Below are positions 1 to 8,690 of a stretch of 63,500 bases of DNA, one piece after another. The stretch comes from Megasphaera hominis (GTDB lineage: Bacteria > Bacillota > Negativicutes > Veillonellales > Megasphaeraceae). A model generated the notes under the pieces. It ran no database searches, was not told where the DNA came from, and saw only the letters and a program-made list of their open reading frames with translations. The stretch spans positions 1 through 63,500 of the forward strand of contig NZ_JACOGK010000016.1 in NCBI RefSeq assembly GCF_014269395.1, read 5' to 3'. Made by a program: the position numbers and the translations under genes. Position 1 is the stretch's first letter, and each line of letters opens with the position of its first letter.

Positions 1-62
1 AGTCCCATACCTGCGTCTCGATGCAACAGGACTGCTTTCATTCGTTTTTCATAAGAATACAT
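1..62 (-). CDS. IS3-family transposase OrfA, 5' end only
   Basis: The partial frame begins with ATG at 62 and reads MYSYEKRMKAVLLHRDAGMG before the window ends. This opening resembles the N-terminus of helix-turn-helix OrfA proteins of IS3/IS150 elements, which bind the terminal repeats and are joined to the DDE integrase OrfB by frameshifting. AGGAGG at 69-74 is a strong ribosome binding site, and part of it lies in a hairpin. Only the first 20 residues are visible. Confidence 0.65.
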   Translation of the reverse strand, partial: MYSYEKRMKAVLLHRDAGMG

Positions 63-68
63 TTTAAA

Positions 69-96
69 CCTCCTGACATTTAGTGATCATGTCAGG
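69..96 (-). promoter_or_regulatory. Hairpin overlapping the transposase ribosome binding site
   Basis: The arms CCTGACAT (89-96 read on the minus strand) and ATGTCAGG (72-79) form an 8-bp stem. The 3' arm runs into the AGGAGG Shine-Dalgarno at 69-74. A transcript entering from the neighbouring gene would carry the whole stem and could mask the site, a known way for IS elements to avoid activation by read-through. The function is inferred. Confidence 0.5.
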
Positions 97-129
97 TCCA
101 ACTTTTTGTCCGCACCTCCGTGTAAGAGC

Positions 130-1035
130 TTATTGCAGGCTTTCGTAAATGCGCTGCAGGTTTTCCTTCATACGGTCGAGATAGGTAGCGCCGCCTTCAC
201 TGCTTTCCATGGTGTGAATGGGCTGTACCTTGGCACCGACTTCGCGGGCCAGGGTTTCCGATGTCTTCGGGCTTACGAGCTCTTCCGAGAAGATGGTCTT
301 TACGTGATTGTCACGGCAATAGTCGACGAGTTCCTTCATTTGGTTGGTCGTCGGTTCGCCTGCAGCAAAGACCGATTCGACGCTCTTTTGTTCTAAGCCG
401 AAGTCGCGGCACAGGTAGGCAAAGGCTGCGTGGCCCGTAACGAAATCCTTATGCGGCAAGGCACTGAATTTTTGAGTGTATTCGTTTTGCAGGGCTTGCA
501 GCTGTTCTTTATAGGCCTTGGCATTGGCCTGGTAGTAGCCGGCATTTTTCGGATCGGCTTTAGCCAGGCCGTCGGCTATATTTTGTACTTCAATCTGGGC
601 GCACGACGGGCTGAGCCAGGCGTGGGGGTCGTATTGGCCGTGTTCCTTGATTTCATCTTCGTCCGTATTGGTAATGGCCGAAACGCCTGTACCGGCTTCT
701 ACGACGACGAGCTTCGGATTGTCCGCTGCCTTGATCATAGCTTCAGCCCACGGTTCCATGCCGAGGCCTTGCATGACGAAGACATTGGCATCGTGGAGCA
801 ATTTCATCCGTTTCGCCGTAGGCTGGAATTCGTGAGGTTCCGTACCGTCCGGGATAATTTCTATGATCGATACCTTGTCGCCGCCAACAGCTTGGACGAA
901 TTCGCGCATGGCGTCGAAGGAAACGGCTACCTTAAGCTTGCCGTCCGTATTGGCTGCCTTTTCACTCGTGCCGCCGCAACCGGCCAGACCGGCTATGAGG
1001 CAGAGGGAAAGGAGAAATATAAAGCATTTTTTCAC
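130..1035 (-). CDS. Metal ABC transporter solute-binding lipoprotein (ZnuA/TroA family)
   Basis: A predicted 301-residue lipoprotein that would capture Zn(II) or Mn(II) outside the inner membrane and hand it to an ABC permease. A signal peptide ends in the lipobox LAGCGG. Metal-ligand motifs of the family are visible: GTEPHEFQP, DPHAWLSP and TGHAAFAYL, plus the C-terminal FSEELVSP region. There is no long His-rich loop, only a short acidic stretch before DPHAW. The start chosen is GTG at 1035, with GGAGGT eight bases upstream; an ATG 15 bases earlier overlaps that site. The partner permease and ATPase genes are absent: the IS begins just after the stop, next to what looks like the next gene's ribosome binding site. 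Metal specificity cannot be settled from sequence. Confidence 0.9.
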   Translation of the reverse strand: MKKCFIFLLSLCLIAGLAGCGGTSEKAANTDGKLKVAVSFDAMREFVQAVGGDKVSIIEIIPDGTEPHEFQPTAKRMKLLHDANVFVMQGLGMEPWAEAMIKAADNPKLVVVEAGTGVSAITNTDEDEIKEHGQYDPHAWLSPSCAQIEVQNIADGLAKADPKNAGYYQANAKAYKEQLQALQNEYTQKFSALPHKDFVTGHAAFAYLCRDFGLEQKSVESVFAAGEPTTNQMKELVDYCRDNHVKTIFSEELVSPKTSETLAREVGAKVQPIHTMESSEGGATYLDRMKENLQRIYESLQ

Positions 1036-1057
1036 GAGAGTCACCTCCATTATTTCA

Positions 1058-1076
1058 AATGCAAACTACTCGCATT
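1058..1076 (-). promoter_or_regulatory. Putative metal-regulator operator (AATGC-N9-GCATT)
   Basis: An inverted repeat AATGCGAGTAGTTTGCATT (minus strand) lies between the -10 box and the start codon, around the expected transcription start, with a further TTGCA half-site toward the -10. A very similar repeat sits at 15811-15829 in the metK promoter. Position and symmetry suggest a repressor site (Zur, Fur or ArsR type); the regulator is not identified. Confidence 0.45.
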
Positions 1077-1085
1077 TGCATTTGC

Positions 1086-1114
1086 AGTATAGCATAGAGA
1101 AAGAATCCCGTCAA
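1086..1114 (-). promoter_or_regulatory. Sigma-70 promoter of the metal-binding lipoprotein gene
   Basis: On the minus strand TTGACG (1109-1114) and TATACT (1086-1091) are separated by exactly 17 bases, close to consensus. The start codon lies about 50 bases downstream with an inverted repeat in between. Confidence 0.75.
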
Positions 1115-1175
1115 TTAGTGAAAATGATATAATTCGTATTTGTCTCACACGGGGACCGGGGCTGCGCGGAGGCGC

Positions 1176-1222
1176 AAAAAAGCACCGTCCTGACACAGTG
1201 CGTGACTGCGCGAGAACGGTGC
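1176..1222 (-). terminator. Intrinsic terminator of the small secreted protein gene
   Basis: GCACCGT (1216-1222, minus strand) and ACGGTGC (1182-1188) form the base of a stem followed by six T, just downstream of the stop codon at 1241. Confidence 0.75.
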
Positions 1223-1240
1223 AAGGAGCGGACAGAGAGA

Positions 1241-1690
1241 TTATTCGCCGTAGAGGTTCTTCCATTTCATGCCATAATTTTCTTCCCAAATGTGGACGCC
1301 CAGGACGACCAGGTCCTGCAGATTGGACAAGTGCCATACCGTCGTATCGATGGGGCCGGTATAGGTCGAGCCGTTGTAGGATACCCAGATCTGATTTTCA
1401 GCATAGTTGTATTTGAAATAATACCGTTGCCACTTGAGCATCCGGTCTGCCTCGTACGAGTACATAATGACCGAGGCCGAAAGCGCGTAGTTAGGCGCGT
1501 CATAGCTTTGGCAGGTGATCGTCGCCGGGTCGAAGTAGTTGGCTACGCCTGTGCTGGATGAGCCGAGCTTGTACGCCGGATACTTGGCAAAATGGTCAGG
1601 GTAGTCTGGCGTCGCCGCTAAGGCAGCACAGGGAAGCAGAAAAATTGCCAGGGCGACCAGGGCCAGTGCTTTCTTGCAACGTGTAAGCAT
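1241..1690 (-). CDS. Small secreted protein of unknown function
   Basis: A 149-residue protein with a clear Sec signal peptide (a positively charged N-terminus, a hydrophobic core ALALVALAIFLLPCAALA, cleavage near residue 25) and a mature part of about 120 residues rich in Tyr, Trp and Asn. No lipobox, transmembrane segment or known catalytic motif is visible, and I do not recognise the family. The start is ATG at 1690 with AAAGGAGG seven bases upstream; a longer frame begins at 1723 but has no ribosome binding site. It has its own promoter and terminator, so it is a single-gene unit. It is probably a periplasmic or cell-surface protein. Confidence 0.75.
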   Translation of the reverse strand: MLTRCKKALALVALAIFLLPCAALAATPDYPDHFAKYPAYKLGSSSTGVANYFDPATITCQSYDAPNYALSASVIMYSYEADRMLKWQRYYFKYNYAENQIWVSYNGSTYTGPIDTTVWHLSNLQDLVVLGVHIWEENYGMKWKNLYGE

Positions 1691-1740
1691 GGACAGACCT
1701 CCTTTGCAGAAATAAACGTCCATAACATTCCTATATATTT

Positions 1741-1768
1741 AGTATACGGAACTGACGGAAGAATGCAA
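1741..1768 (-). promoter_or_regulatory. Promoter of the small secreted protein gene
   Basis: Minus-strand TTGCAT (1763-1768) and TATACT (1741-1746) with 16 bases between them, about 50 bases upstream of the chosen start. Confidence 0.5.
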
Positions 1769-1839
1769 GCTACCAGGCGGCAGGCGGGGCCGGCCATGGC
1801 AGGGTGCCTGCCTTTTGTCTAGTCAATGGCTGGCATTTA

Positions 1840-1848
1840 TGGTATTAT
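1840..1848 (+). promoter_or_regulatory. Extended -10 promoter before miaB
   Basis: TGGTATTAT is an extended -10 element about 50 bases before the miaB start; no good -35 is seen. Confidence 0.4.
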
Positions 1849-1898
1849 AGACTGTAAAACTCTAATAGTATTTTTTTGGAATTGGAGAGATAAACTAC

Positions 1899-3227
1899 AT
1901 GGATATTACGGGAAATCGTTTTTATTTTATACTGTCCTATGGCTGCCAGATGAACCAGAGCGATTCTGAGCATTATGCCGGCCAGCTTGAAGAATTGGGC
2001 TACGGTCCGACGGAAGACATGGAACAGGCCGATGTCATTTTGATCAATACGTGCTGTGTCCGCGAAACGGCGGAAGACAAGACGCTTGGCAAGATTGGCG
2101 AACTGAAGCACTTAAAGGCGAATAATCCGGATCTGATCATCGCTGTTACGGGCTGTATGGCCCAGGAATGGCAGGATCGTCTCTTTGAACGGGCACCGCA
2201 TATCGACCTGGTCATTGGGACGCATAATATACATAAACTCATCGACATGATTACGGAACGGCAGGCCCAGGGCCGTCACCTCTTGTCGGCTGATATGGGC
2301 GCACCGGCCTTTCACGATTTACCGACGAAGCGCTTCCACAAGTTTTTTGCCTGGATTCCCATCATGAACGGCTGCAATAATTTCTGTACGTACTGCATCG
2401 TGCCGTACGTACGGGGCCGCGAAGTAAGCCGTCCCATGGACGCCGTCTTAGAAGAAGTGAAACAGGCAGCAGCCGGCGGCTATAAGGAAATCACCCTCCT
2501 CGGCCAGAACGTCAACTCCTACGGCAAGGATCTGGACGGGAAAATCGATTTTGCCGAACTCCTGCGCCAGGTTGACAAGATTGACGGTATCGAACGGGTG
2601 CGTTACATGACGAGCCATCCAAAGGATATGAATTTTGACGCCATCGACGCCATTGCTGAATGCAAGAAGGTCGTCAACCACATGCACTTGCCCATTCAGT
2701 GTGGCAACGACGAGCTCCTGCGACGCATGAACCGGGGCTATACAGTAGAACATTATATGGAACTCGTCGACTATGCCCGTAAGCGCATTCCCGACCTGGT
2801 CCTGACGACGGATATCATCGTCGGTTTCCCCGGCGAAACGGAAGGCATGTATTTGGATACGCTGGAATTCCTCAAGCGCTGCCAGTACGACATGGCCTAT
2901 ACGTTCATGTTCTCGCCGCGCACTGGCACGCCGGCAGCCCGCATGGATGGCCAGATCGACCAGGCAGAAAAGAGCCGCCGCCTGCAGGGCCTCATGGATG
3001 TACAGAATGTCTACAGCCTGGAAAAGAACAAGGCTATGGAAAACAAGGTCTACGACGTCATCGTCGAAGGGCCGACGAAAAACGATGCACACAACTGGTT
3101 TGGCCGTACGACAGGCAACAAGATGATCATCTGGGAAAACGACGGTACGACGGCTATTGGCGATACGGTTCCGGTTGTCGTCGATAAAGGCCAGACGTGG
3201 GTCCTCAAGGGCCATTTACAGAAGTAG
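1899..3227 (+). CDS. miaB: tRNA-2-methylthio-N6-dimethylallyladenosine synthase MiaB
   Basis: A radical-SAM methylthiotransferase that converts i6A37 to ms2i6A37 in tRNAs reading UNN codons. The 442-residue protein has the expected three parts. The N-terminal UPF0004 domain carries cysteines for the second 4Fe-4S cluster at 16, 52 and 86. The radical-SAM core has the CxxxCxxC motif at 159, 163 and 166. A TRAM RNA-binding domain lies at the C-terminus. Length and domain order are normal. It opens the run miaB-mutS-mutL; the miaA gene that makes its substrate modification lies about 5.5 kb downstream on the same strand. GGAGAG precedes the ATG. Confidence 0.96.
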   Translation: MDITGNRFYFILSYGCQMNQSDSEHYAGQLEELGYGPTEDMEQADVILINTCCVRETAEDKTLGKIGELKHLKANNPDLIIAVTGCMAQEWQDRLFERAPHIDLVIGTHNIHKLIDMITERQAQGRHLLSADMGAPAFHDLPTKRFHKFFAWIPIMNGCNNFCTYCIVPYVRGREVSRPMDAVLEEVKQAAAGGYKEITLLGQNVNSYGKDLDGKIDFAELLRQVDKIDGIERVRYMTSHPKDMNFDAIDAIAECKKVVNHMHLPIQCGNDELLRRMNRGYTVEHYMELVDYARKRIPDLVLTTDIIVGFPGETEGMYLDTLEFLKRCQYDMAYTFMFSPRTGTPAARMDGQIDQAEKSRRLQGLMDVQNVYSLEKNKAMENKVYDVIVEGPTKNDAHNWFGRTTGNKMIIWENDGTTAIGDTVPVVVDKGQTWVLKGHLQK

Positions 3228-3251
3228 GAAAGCTGGGAAAGGAGTGGGACT

Positions 3252-5858
3252 TTGCCGGAAACAAAAGCAAAAATGACTCCCATGATGAGGCAGTATCTGG
3301 AAGTCAAAGAACAATGCAAGGATAAAATTTTATTTTTCCGTCTCGGTGACTTTTATGAAATGTTTTTTGACGATGCTCTGACGGCGTCGCGGGAACTGGA
3401 CCTGACGTTGACGGGCCGGGGCGGTGAAGGGAAGGACCGGGCACCTATGTGCGGCGTGCCCTTCCATTCGGCCGATACGTATATTGAACGGCTCGTGCAC
3501 AAGGGCTATAAGGTCGCTATTTGCGAGCAAATGGAAGACCCGAAGCTGGCCAAGGGCATCGTCAAGCGGGAGATCATCAAGGTCATTACACCGGGGACGA
3601 TTACCCTGGAAAATGCCGTGGCGTCGAAGCAAAACAACTACATTGCCTGCGTCACAGAAAAGGACGACCTCTTGTCCCTGGCACTGATGGACGTGACGAC
3701 CGGCGAATGCCTGTGGGCCCTGTGCGCCGCGTCGGTCCTGGAGGATACGCTCTTTGATATCCTCTCGGTCTACGTGCCAAGCGAGCTCATTTATGCCGAT
3801 CTCGGTAAGGACGAAGGAACGGTCCTGGCGTACGTCAAGGGCCATATGTCCCAATGTGCCGTCACCAAGCTCGAGCCGTCAGCGGAAAAGGACTACGACG
3901 AACTGGCCCGGGCGCACTTTGCAGCTGACGCCTTAGGCGCTGCCGCCTCGGCTACGCGCTGCATTGGCCTGCTCCTCGATTACGTGCAGGACGTCATGAA
4001 ATCGGATATTTCCCATATCAACCGTCTGGAACGCATCGATAACGACCGGCGTCTGGTCATCGACGCAGCCAGCCTGCGCCATTTAGAAATTACGCAAAAC
4101 GTCCGCGATGGCGGCCGCAAGGGGACACTTCTCGACGTCCTCGACCAGACGCGGACCGCCATGGGCGGCCGTCTCCTGCGCAAATGGCTGGAAGCGCCTC
4201 TCGTGCGCATTGCCGACATTACGCGTAGGCAGGACGCCGTAGAAGAACTGGTCCAAGGGGAAATCATGCGCCAGGACCTGAACGCGTCCCTCGACAGGAT
4301 TTATGATTTCGAACGCATTTTGACGCGCATCGAAACGGGTACAGCCAGCCCGAAGGACATGGTGGCCCTGCGCGAATCCCTGAGCGTCATCCCGGCTGTA
4401 AAGAGCGTTCTCGCCGGCGCCCACAGCGACCTCCTGCAGCGCCTCAATAGTTCCCTGTCGGAGCATCCTGAAGTCTATGACCTCCTCAGCCGTGGCATCA
4501 AGGACGATCCGGGCCTGGTCATCCGCAATGGCGGCGTTATCCGCGACGGCTTTAACGCCGATCTCGATGAAATCCGTGCCATTGCTGCCAACAGCCACGC
4601 CTTCCTCCAGGAAATGGAAGAACGGGAAAAGGAAAAGACGGGCATTAAGATGAAAATCGGCTATACGAAGGTCTTCGGTTACTATTTCGAAATTTCCCAC
4701 GCCAATACGAAACCGGTGCCGGACTATTACGTGCGCAAACAGACTTTGGTCAATGCCGAACGCTATATTACGCCGGAGCTGAAGGAATTTGAAGTCAAGA
4801 TTCTCACCAGCCAGGAACGGATGCTCTCCCTGGAATACCAGCTCTTTGGGGAAATCCGTAAAGCCGTACAGCAATATATTCCGGCCATGCAGGCTACGGC
4901 CCGGGCCATTGCCCAGGTAGACTGCCTGTGCAGCCTCGCCGCGACGGCTCACGATAACCGCTACGTGCGGCCCAGCCTGAACGGTGACGACCGCATCACT
5001 ATCCACGACGGCCGCCACCCGATTATCGAAAAATTCCTGCGTGATGAGCTTTTTGTGCCAAACGACGTAACCCTCAATCACCAGGACCACGAGGTACTGG
5101 TCATTACGGGTCCTAATATGGCCGGCAAATCGACGTACATGCGCCAGGTCGCAGTCTTGGTCCTCATGGCCCAGGCAGGCTCCTTCATTCCGGCGCGGGA
5201 CGCGTCCATTTGCCCGGTAGACCGCATCTTTACGCGTATTGGGGCCAGCGACGATATCCTCACGGGACAGAGTACGTTTATGGTAGAAATGAAGGAAGTG
5301 TCGTATATCCTCAAGCACGCTACGCCGCACAGCCTGCTCATCCTCGATGAAATCGGCCGCGGCACGAGCACCTTTGACGGCATGTCCATTGCCAGGGCGG
5401 TCATCGAATACTGCCTGCAGCATGTCCATGCGCTGACACTTTTTGCTACGCACTATCATGAACTGATCGCCATGGCCGACGATTCGGAAAAGATCAAGAA
5501 CTATACCGTCGCCGTAAAGGAACGGGGCAAGAGCATCAAGTTCCTGCGCCGCATTGTCCCCGGCGGGGCGGACCGCAGCTATGGCCTGCACGTAGCCCGG
5601 CTGGCTGGTTTGCCGGAAAAACTCCTGCAGCGGGCCGAGGTAATCCTGGAAGAGCTTGAATCCCAAGGCGGGCCTGCAGTAACGCCTATGGCCCCGTCAG
5701 GGAAGGCCAGCACCGGACCGCTCGAGGGCAGCCTCTTTGCCAATCCTGTCCTGGACCGGCTGATCAATGTAGATGTCACGGCTATGACGCCCATTGAAGC
5801 AATTTCCTTTTTGTATTCCCTGCAAAAAGAAGCGAAGGAAGGAAGTGGCAGCGTATGA
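3252..5858 (+). CDS. mutS: DNA mismatch repair protein MutS
   Basis: Recognises base mismatches and small loops and starts mismatch repair with MutL. The 868-residue protein shows the mismatch-binding Phe-x-Glu motif (FYE, residues 34-36), the central connector, lever and clamp region, and a C-terminal ABC-type ATPase with Walker A GPNMAGKS (620-627) and the Walker B/signature region DEIGRGTSTFDG. The start is TTG at 3252 with GGAAAGGAG upstream. It begins 24 bases after miaB and overlaps mutL by four bases (ATGA), so the two repair proteins are translationally coupled. Confidence 0.97.
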   Translation: MPETKAKMTPMMRQYLEVKEQCKDKILFFRLGDFYEMFFDDALTASRELDLTLTGRGGEGKDRAPMCGVPFHSADTYIERLVHKGYKVAICEQMEDPKLAKGIVKREIIKVITPGTITLENAVASKQNNYIACVTEKDDLLSLALMDVTTGECLWALCAASVLEDTLFDILSVYVPSELIYADLGKDEGTVLAYVKGHMSQCAVTKLEPSAEKDYDELARAHFAADALGAAASATRCIGLLLDYVQDVMKSDISHINRLERIDNDRRLVIDAASLRHLEITQNVRDGGRKGTLLDVLDQTRTAMGGRLLRKWLEAPLVRIADITRRQDAVEELVQGEIMRQDLNASLDRIYDFERILTRIETGTASPKDMVALRESLSVIPAVKSVLAGAHSDLLQRLNSSLSEHPEVYDLLSRGIKDDPGLVIRNGGVIRDGFNADLDEIRAIAANSHAFLQEMEEREKEKTGIKMKIGYTKVFGYYFEISHANTKPVPDYYVRKQTLVNAERYITPELKEFEVKILTSQERMLSLEYQLFGEIRKAVQQYIPAMQATARAIAQVDCLCSLAATAHDNRYVRPSLNGDDRITIHDGRHPIIEKFLRDELFVPNDVTLNHQDHEVLVITGPNMAGKSTYMRQVAVLVLMAQAGSFIPARDASICPVDRIFTRIGASDDILTGQSTFMVEMKEVSYILKHATPHSLLILDEIGRGTSTFDGMSIARAVIEYCLQHVHALTLFATHYHELIAMADDSEKIKNYTVAVKERGKSIKFLRRIVPGGADRSYGLHVARLAGLPEKLLQRAEVILEELESQGGPAVTPMAPSGKASTGPLEGSLFANPVLDRLINVDVTAMTPIEAISFLYSLQKEAKEGSGSV

Positions 5859-7903
5859 GTTCCGTTATTAATCTGCTCGATGAAGCAACGCGCAATAAAA
5901 TTGCCGCCGGCGAGGTGGTCGAACGGCCTGCGTCGTGCGTCAAAGAATTGGTAGAAAACGCCATCGACGCCGGGGCGACGTCCATTGAGGTCGAAATTGC
6001 CTCCGGTGGCGCTGCCTATATCCGCGTTACCGATAACGGCTCGGGCATGAGCGCCGAAGATGCGCGTAAGTGCATTATCCGCCACGCTACGAGCAAAATC
6101 AGTAAGGTAGAGGATATCTTTGCCATTACGTCCTTAGGCTTTCGCGGCGAAGCCGTGCCGAGTATTGCCGCTGTATCCCATTTTCAAATTACGACGCGCC
6201 GGCCGGACGATGACTTTGCGACGCACTTGGTCCTCGAAGGCGGCGAAGTCAAGGAAGATGAACAAATCGGCGCTGCCGCCGGTACGACCATGGAAGTGCG
6301 CGACCTCTTTTACAATACGCCGGCACGGCGCAAATTCTTAAAGAGCGAACGGACGGAAAGCTCCCGCATTAGCGAAATGCTCACCAAGCTGGCCTTGGCT
6401 GAACCGGCCATTGCCTTTACGTTCATCAATAACGGCCGTACGACCATGCGCAGCGGCGGCAGTGGCAAGCTCAAGGAAACCATTGCCGATCTGTACGGTG
6501 CCCAGCTGACGCGAGAAATTTTCCCGGTGACCTACGATCACGACGACATTGTCATCGAAGGCTACGCCGGCAAGCCGTCGGTTCTCAAAAGCTCCCGGGC
6601 CTGGCAGACGTGCCTCGTAAACCAGCGTATTATTCATAATCCGCTCCTTTTCAAGGCCATCGACAACGCCTACCACGCCATGCTGCCGAAGTCGGGCTAT
6701 CCCTTTGCGGTCCTGCACCTGCACGTCGATCCGGCGAGTATTGACGTCAACGTGCATCCGTCTAAAACGGAAATCAAGTTTGCCGATGAGCAGGAAATTT
6801 ACCGCGCCGTCTACCACAGCATCGTCACAGCCCTTTTGGAACAGGAAAAGCCTGAGCAGATCGCCGCGCCGGTTACGCATTACCAGGCGCCGAAGGCCGT
6901 CGTCAACGAAACGCCTGTGGCGCCGGCTGCCGCTGAGCAGCACGCGCCTTTGCCAGGTGTAACAGATACAGTAAGGCCGGCTGGGCAGGCCGTTATTCGG
7001 GAAACGGCAGGGACAGGCTGGCCGGATACGCCGGCAGCTTCCCCAGCAGCAACGGTGGAACGTCCAGCTGCAGTGGAACCCATCTTGACCAGCGAAGCAA
7101 AACCTGTCCATCAGGAAACGACACTTTTTCCGGCTTCCCGGGGCAGCGCGTCCCAGCGTCCGGCCGTACCGCCCTTACCGGATTTACACCGGCCACCGGC
7201 AGCCGAAGAGAAGGAACGCTTCAGCCAGGCTTTGTACCAAAACGGAGCTGCTGCCCAGACACCGATCGGTACGGAACCCAAGGCAGAGGGAGAAACAGAG
7301 CAGCCTTTGCCGCAGATCGTCTTTGACGGCGATGCCGACGTCTTCATTCCCTTAGGGGAAGTAGCCGATTGCTTCATCGTTGCCAAGAAGGGGCAGGATC
7401 TCTATCTCATCGACCAGCATGCAGCACACGAACGGATTCGTTACGATACGTTTTGCCGCCGCACAGAGGATATGCCGAGCCAGCAGCTCCTGACGCCGGA
7501 ATTCGTCGACGTCGACGAAGACGATATGACCTTCCTGCAGGAACGGGAAGAGGTCTTTCAGGATTTAGGCTATGGCTATTCCGTAGCCGGCCCGAAAACG
7601 CTGCGCGTCGATGAAGTGCCGTGCGATTTAGAGACTAGTGATATTGCCGATTCCCTCCAGGATATTTGCCGTCTCCTGCGGGAAAATAACGTAGCCGATA
7701 AGGCTACACTGCGCCATCGTTCCCTGGCCTACTTATCGTGCCACGGTGCCGTCAAAGCCGGTGATACCCTCAATATCCGGCAGATGAAGCAGCTATTAGA
7801 TGACCTGTTCCATACGGAAACGCCTTACGTGTGCCCCCATGGCCGGCCGATTATCGTGCGCTTTACACCAGCTGATTTGGCACGGCTCTTCAAGCGGACG
7901 TGA
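5855..7903 (+). CDS. mutL: DNA mismatch repair protein MutL
   Basis: Couples mismatch recognition by MutS to strand removal. The N-terminal GHKL ATPase is intact (ELVENAIDAG, DNGSGM, GFRGEA). A long Pro/Ala-rich linker lies at roughly residues 345-480. The C-terminal domain has the nicking-endonuclease signature beginning DQHAAHE at residue 520, plus ACHGAVKAG-like SCHGAVKAG and CPHGRP near the end. In the DQHA(X)2E(X)4E motif the last position is Asp rather than Glu. The protein is probably an endonuclease-active MutL, as expected where MutH is absent. It overlaps mutS upstream and the methyltransferase gene downstream. Confidence 0.97.
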   Translation: MSSVINLLDEATRNKIAAGEVVERPASCVKELVENAIDAGATSIEVEIASGGAAYIRVTDNGSGMSAEDARKCIIRHATSKISKVEDIFAITSLGFRGEAVPSIAAVSHFQITTRRPDDDFATHLVLEGGEVKEDEQIGAAAGTTMEVRDLFYNTPARRKFLKSERTESSRISEMLTKLALAEPAIAFTFINNGRTTMRSGGSGKLKETIADLYGAQLTREIFPVTYDHDDIVIEGYAGKPSVLKSSRAWQTCLVNQRIIHNPLLFKAIDNAYHAMLPKSGYPFAVLHLHVDPASIDVNVHPSKTEIKFADEQEIYRAVYHSIVTALLEQEKPEQIAAPVTHYQAPKAVVNETPVAPAAAEQHAPLPGVTDTVRPAGQAVIRETAGTGWPDTPAASPAATVERPAAVEPILTSEAKPVHQETTLFPASRGSASQRPAVPPLPDLHRPPAAEEKERFSQALYQNGAAAQTPIGTEPKAEGETEQPLPQIVFDGDADVFIPLGEVADCFIVAKKGQDLYLIDQHAAHERIRYDTFCRRTEDMPSQQLLTPEFVDVDEDDMTFLQEREEVFQDLGYGYSVAGPKTLRVDEVPCDLETSDIADSLQDICRLLRENNVADKATLRHRSLAYLSCHGAVKAGDTLNIRQMKQLLDDLFHTETPYVCPHGRPIIVRFTPADLARLFKRT

Positions 7904-8682
7904 GGCAGCCTATGCTCTACGTTACGCCTTCATTAAAAGCGAAAGGACCCTTGCAGGCAGAAGCTGCGGCCTGGGCCGCATCCCTGGGCGCTACCTTCGT
8001 GACGCGGCAAAAACGGACGGTGCCCGAGCTCTGGCAGGCCTACGGCGAAGATAACCTCCTCGTCTATACGACGCAGGGACCGGTCATCGAACGGCCGGAA
8101 GGACGCCATTTCTTCAGCCTCAATATGGCCGAGCTGCGCATTCAAAACCTGCGCCGTGGCGAACCGGACCACCTCCTCGAGGCCTTTGGTGCGACCGGGC
8201 CGGTACGGCTCCTGGACTGCACGTGCGGCTTTGGCGCCGACTCGATCGTAGCCTCCTTCGGCCTGCCTGCGGGCTCAACGGTAGAGGCCTTAGAGGCGAT
8301 TCCCCAGATGGCCGCCGTGACGGGCTGGGGCTTTAGACACTTCGTCCACGAAAAAGACGACGTTACGGCAGCGCTGCGGCGTATTTCCCTGACGTGCGGC
8401 ACCTATGGCGATTACCTGGCTCAGGCCGGACGGGATTACGACATTATTTATTTCGATCCCATGTTTCAAAAGCCCGTGGCCGGCAGCTGCCAGTTTACGC
8501 CTGTACGGGACCTTCTCGATCACGACGCGCTTACGGCGGAAACGATCCGCCTGGCCCTGATGCGGGCCGCGAAGGTCGTCGTCAAGGGCCGCTTCCTAAA
8601 GAAACTGGTAGCAGCCTTTCCCCAGGCTGCACTGCACGGCGGCCGCTACAGCCGCGTACGTTACGCCGTTATAGAAAGGTAA
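7900..8682 (+). CDS. Class I SAM-dependent methyltransferase, RsmJ-like
   Basis: A 260-residue protein with an N-terminal region of about 90 residues and a Rossmann-type methyltransferase domain. The SAM motif is LLDCTCGFGADS, and the later FDPMFQKP resembles the DPMFP motif of RsmJ (YhiQ), which makes m2G1516 in 16S rRNA. I infer an RsmJ-type rRNA or other RNA methyltransferase; the target is not proven. GTG at 7900 overlaps the mutL stop; ATG at 7912, preceded by GAGG, is an equally good start. It lies between mutL and miaA in a tightly packed run. Confidence 0.75.
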   Translation: MRQPMLYVTPSLKAKGPLQAEAAAWAASLGATFVTRQKRTVPELWQAYGEDNLLVYTTQGPVIERPEGRHFFSLNMAELRIQNLRRGEPDHLLEAFGATGPVRLLDCTCGFGADSIVASFGLPAGSTVEALEAIPQMAAVTGWGFRHFVHEKDDVTAALRRISLTCGTYGDYLAQAGRDYDIIYFDPMFQKPVAGSCQFTPVRDLLDHDALTAETIRLALMRAAKVVVKGRFLKKLVAAFPQAALHGGRYSRVRYAVIER

Positions 8683-8690
8683 GATAAGCT

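Larger units (their letters stand above)
1..114 (-). mobile_element. IS3-family insertion sequence, left part cut by window edge
   Basis: On the minus strand a TG-starting terminal repeat typical of the IS150 group of IS3 elements (TGCGGACAAAAAGTTGGACC) begins at 114. It is followed by a hairpin and then the start of a transposase OrfA-like gene that runs out of the window. The element points the same way as the solute-binding protein gene and begins only 15 bases after that gene's stop codon. The family assignment rests on the repeat and on 20 codons of protein. Confidence 0.7.

Noticed and set aside
4083..5666. 527-codon minus-strand frame opposite mutS
   Set aside because: Shadow of a highly conserved gene; no start signal and no recognisable protein.
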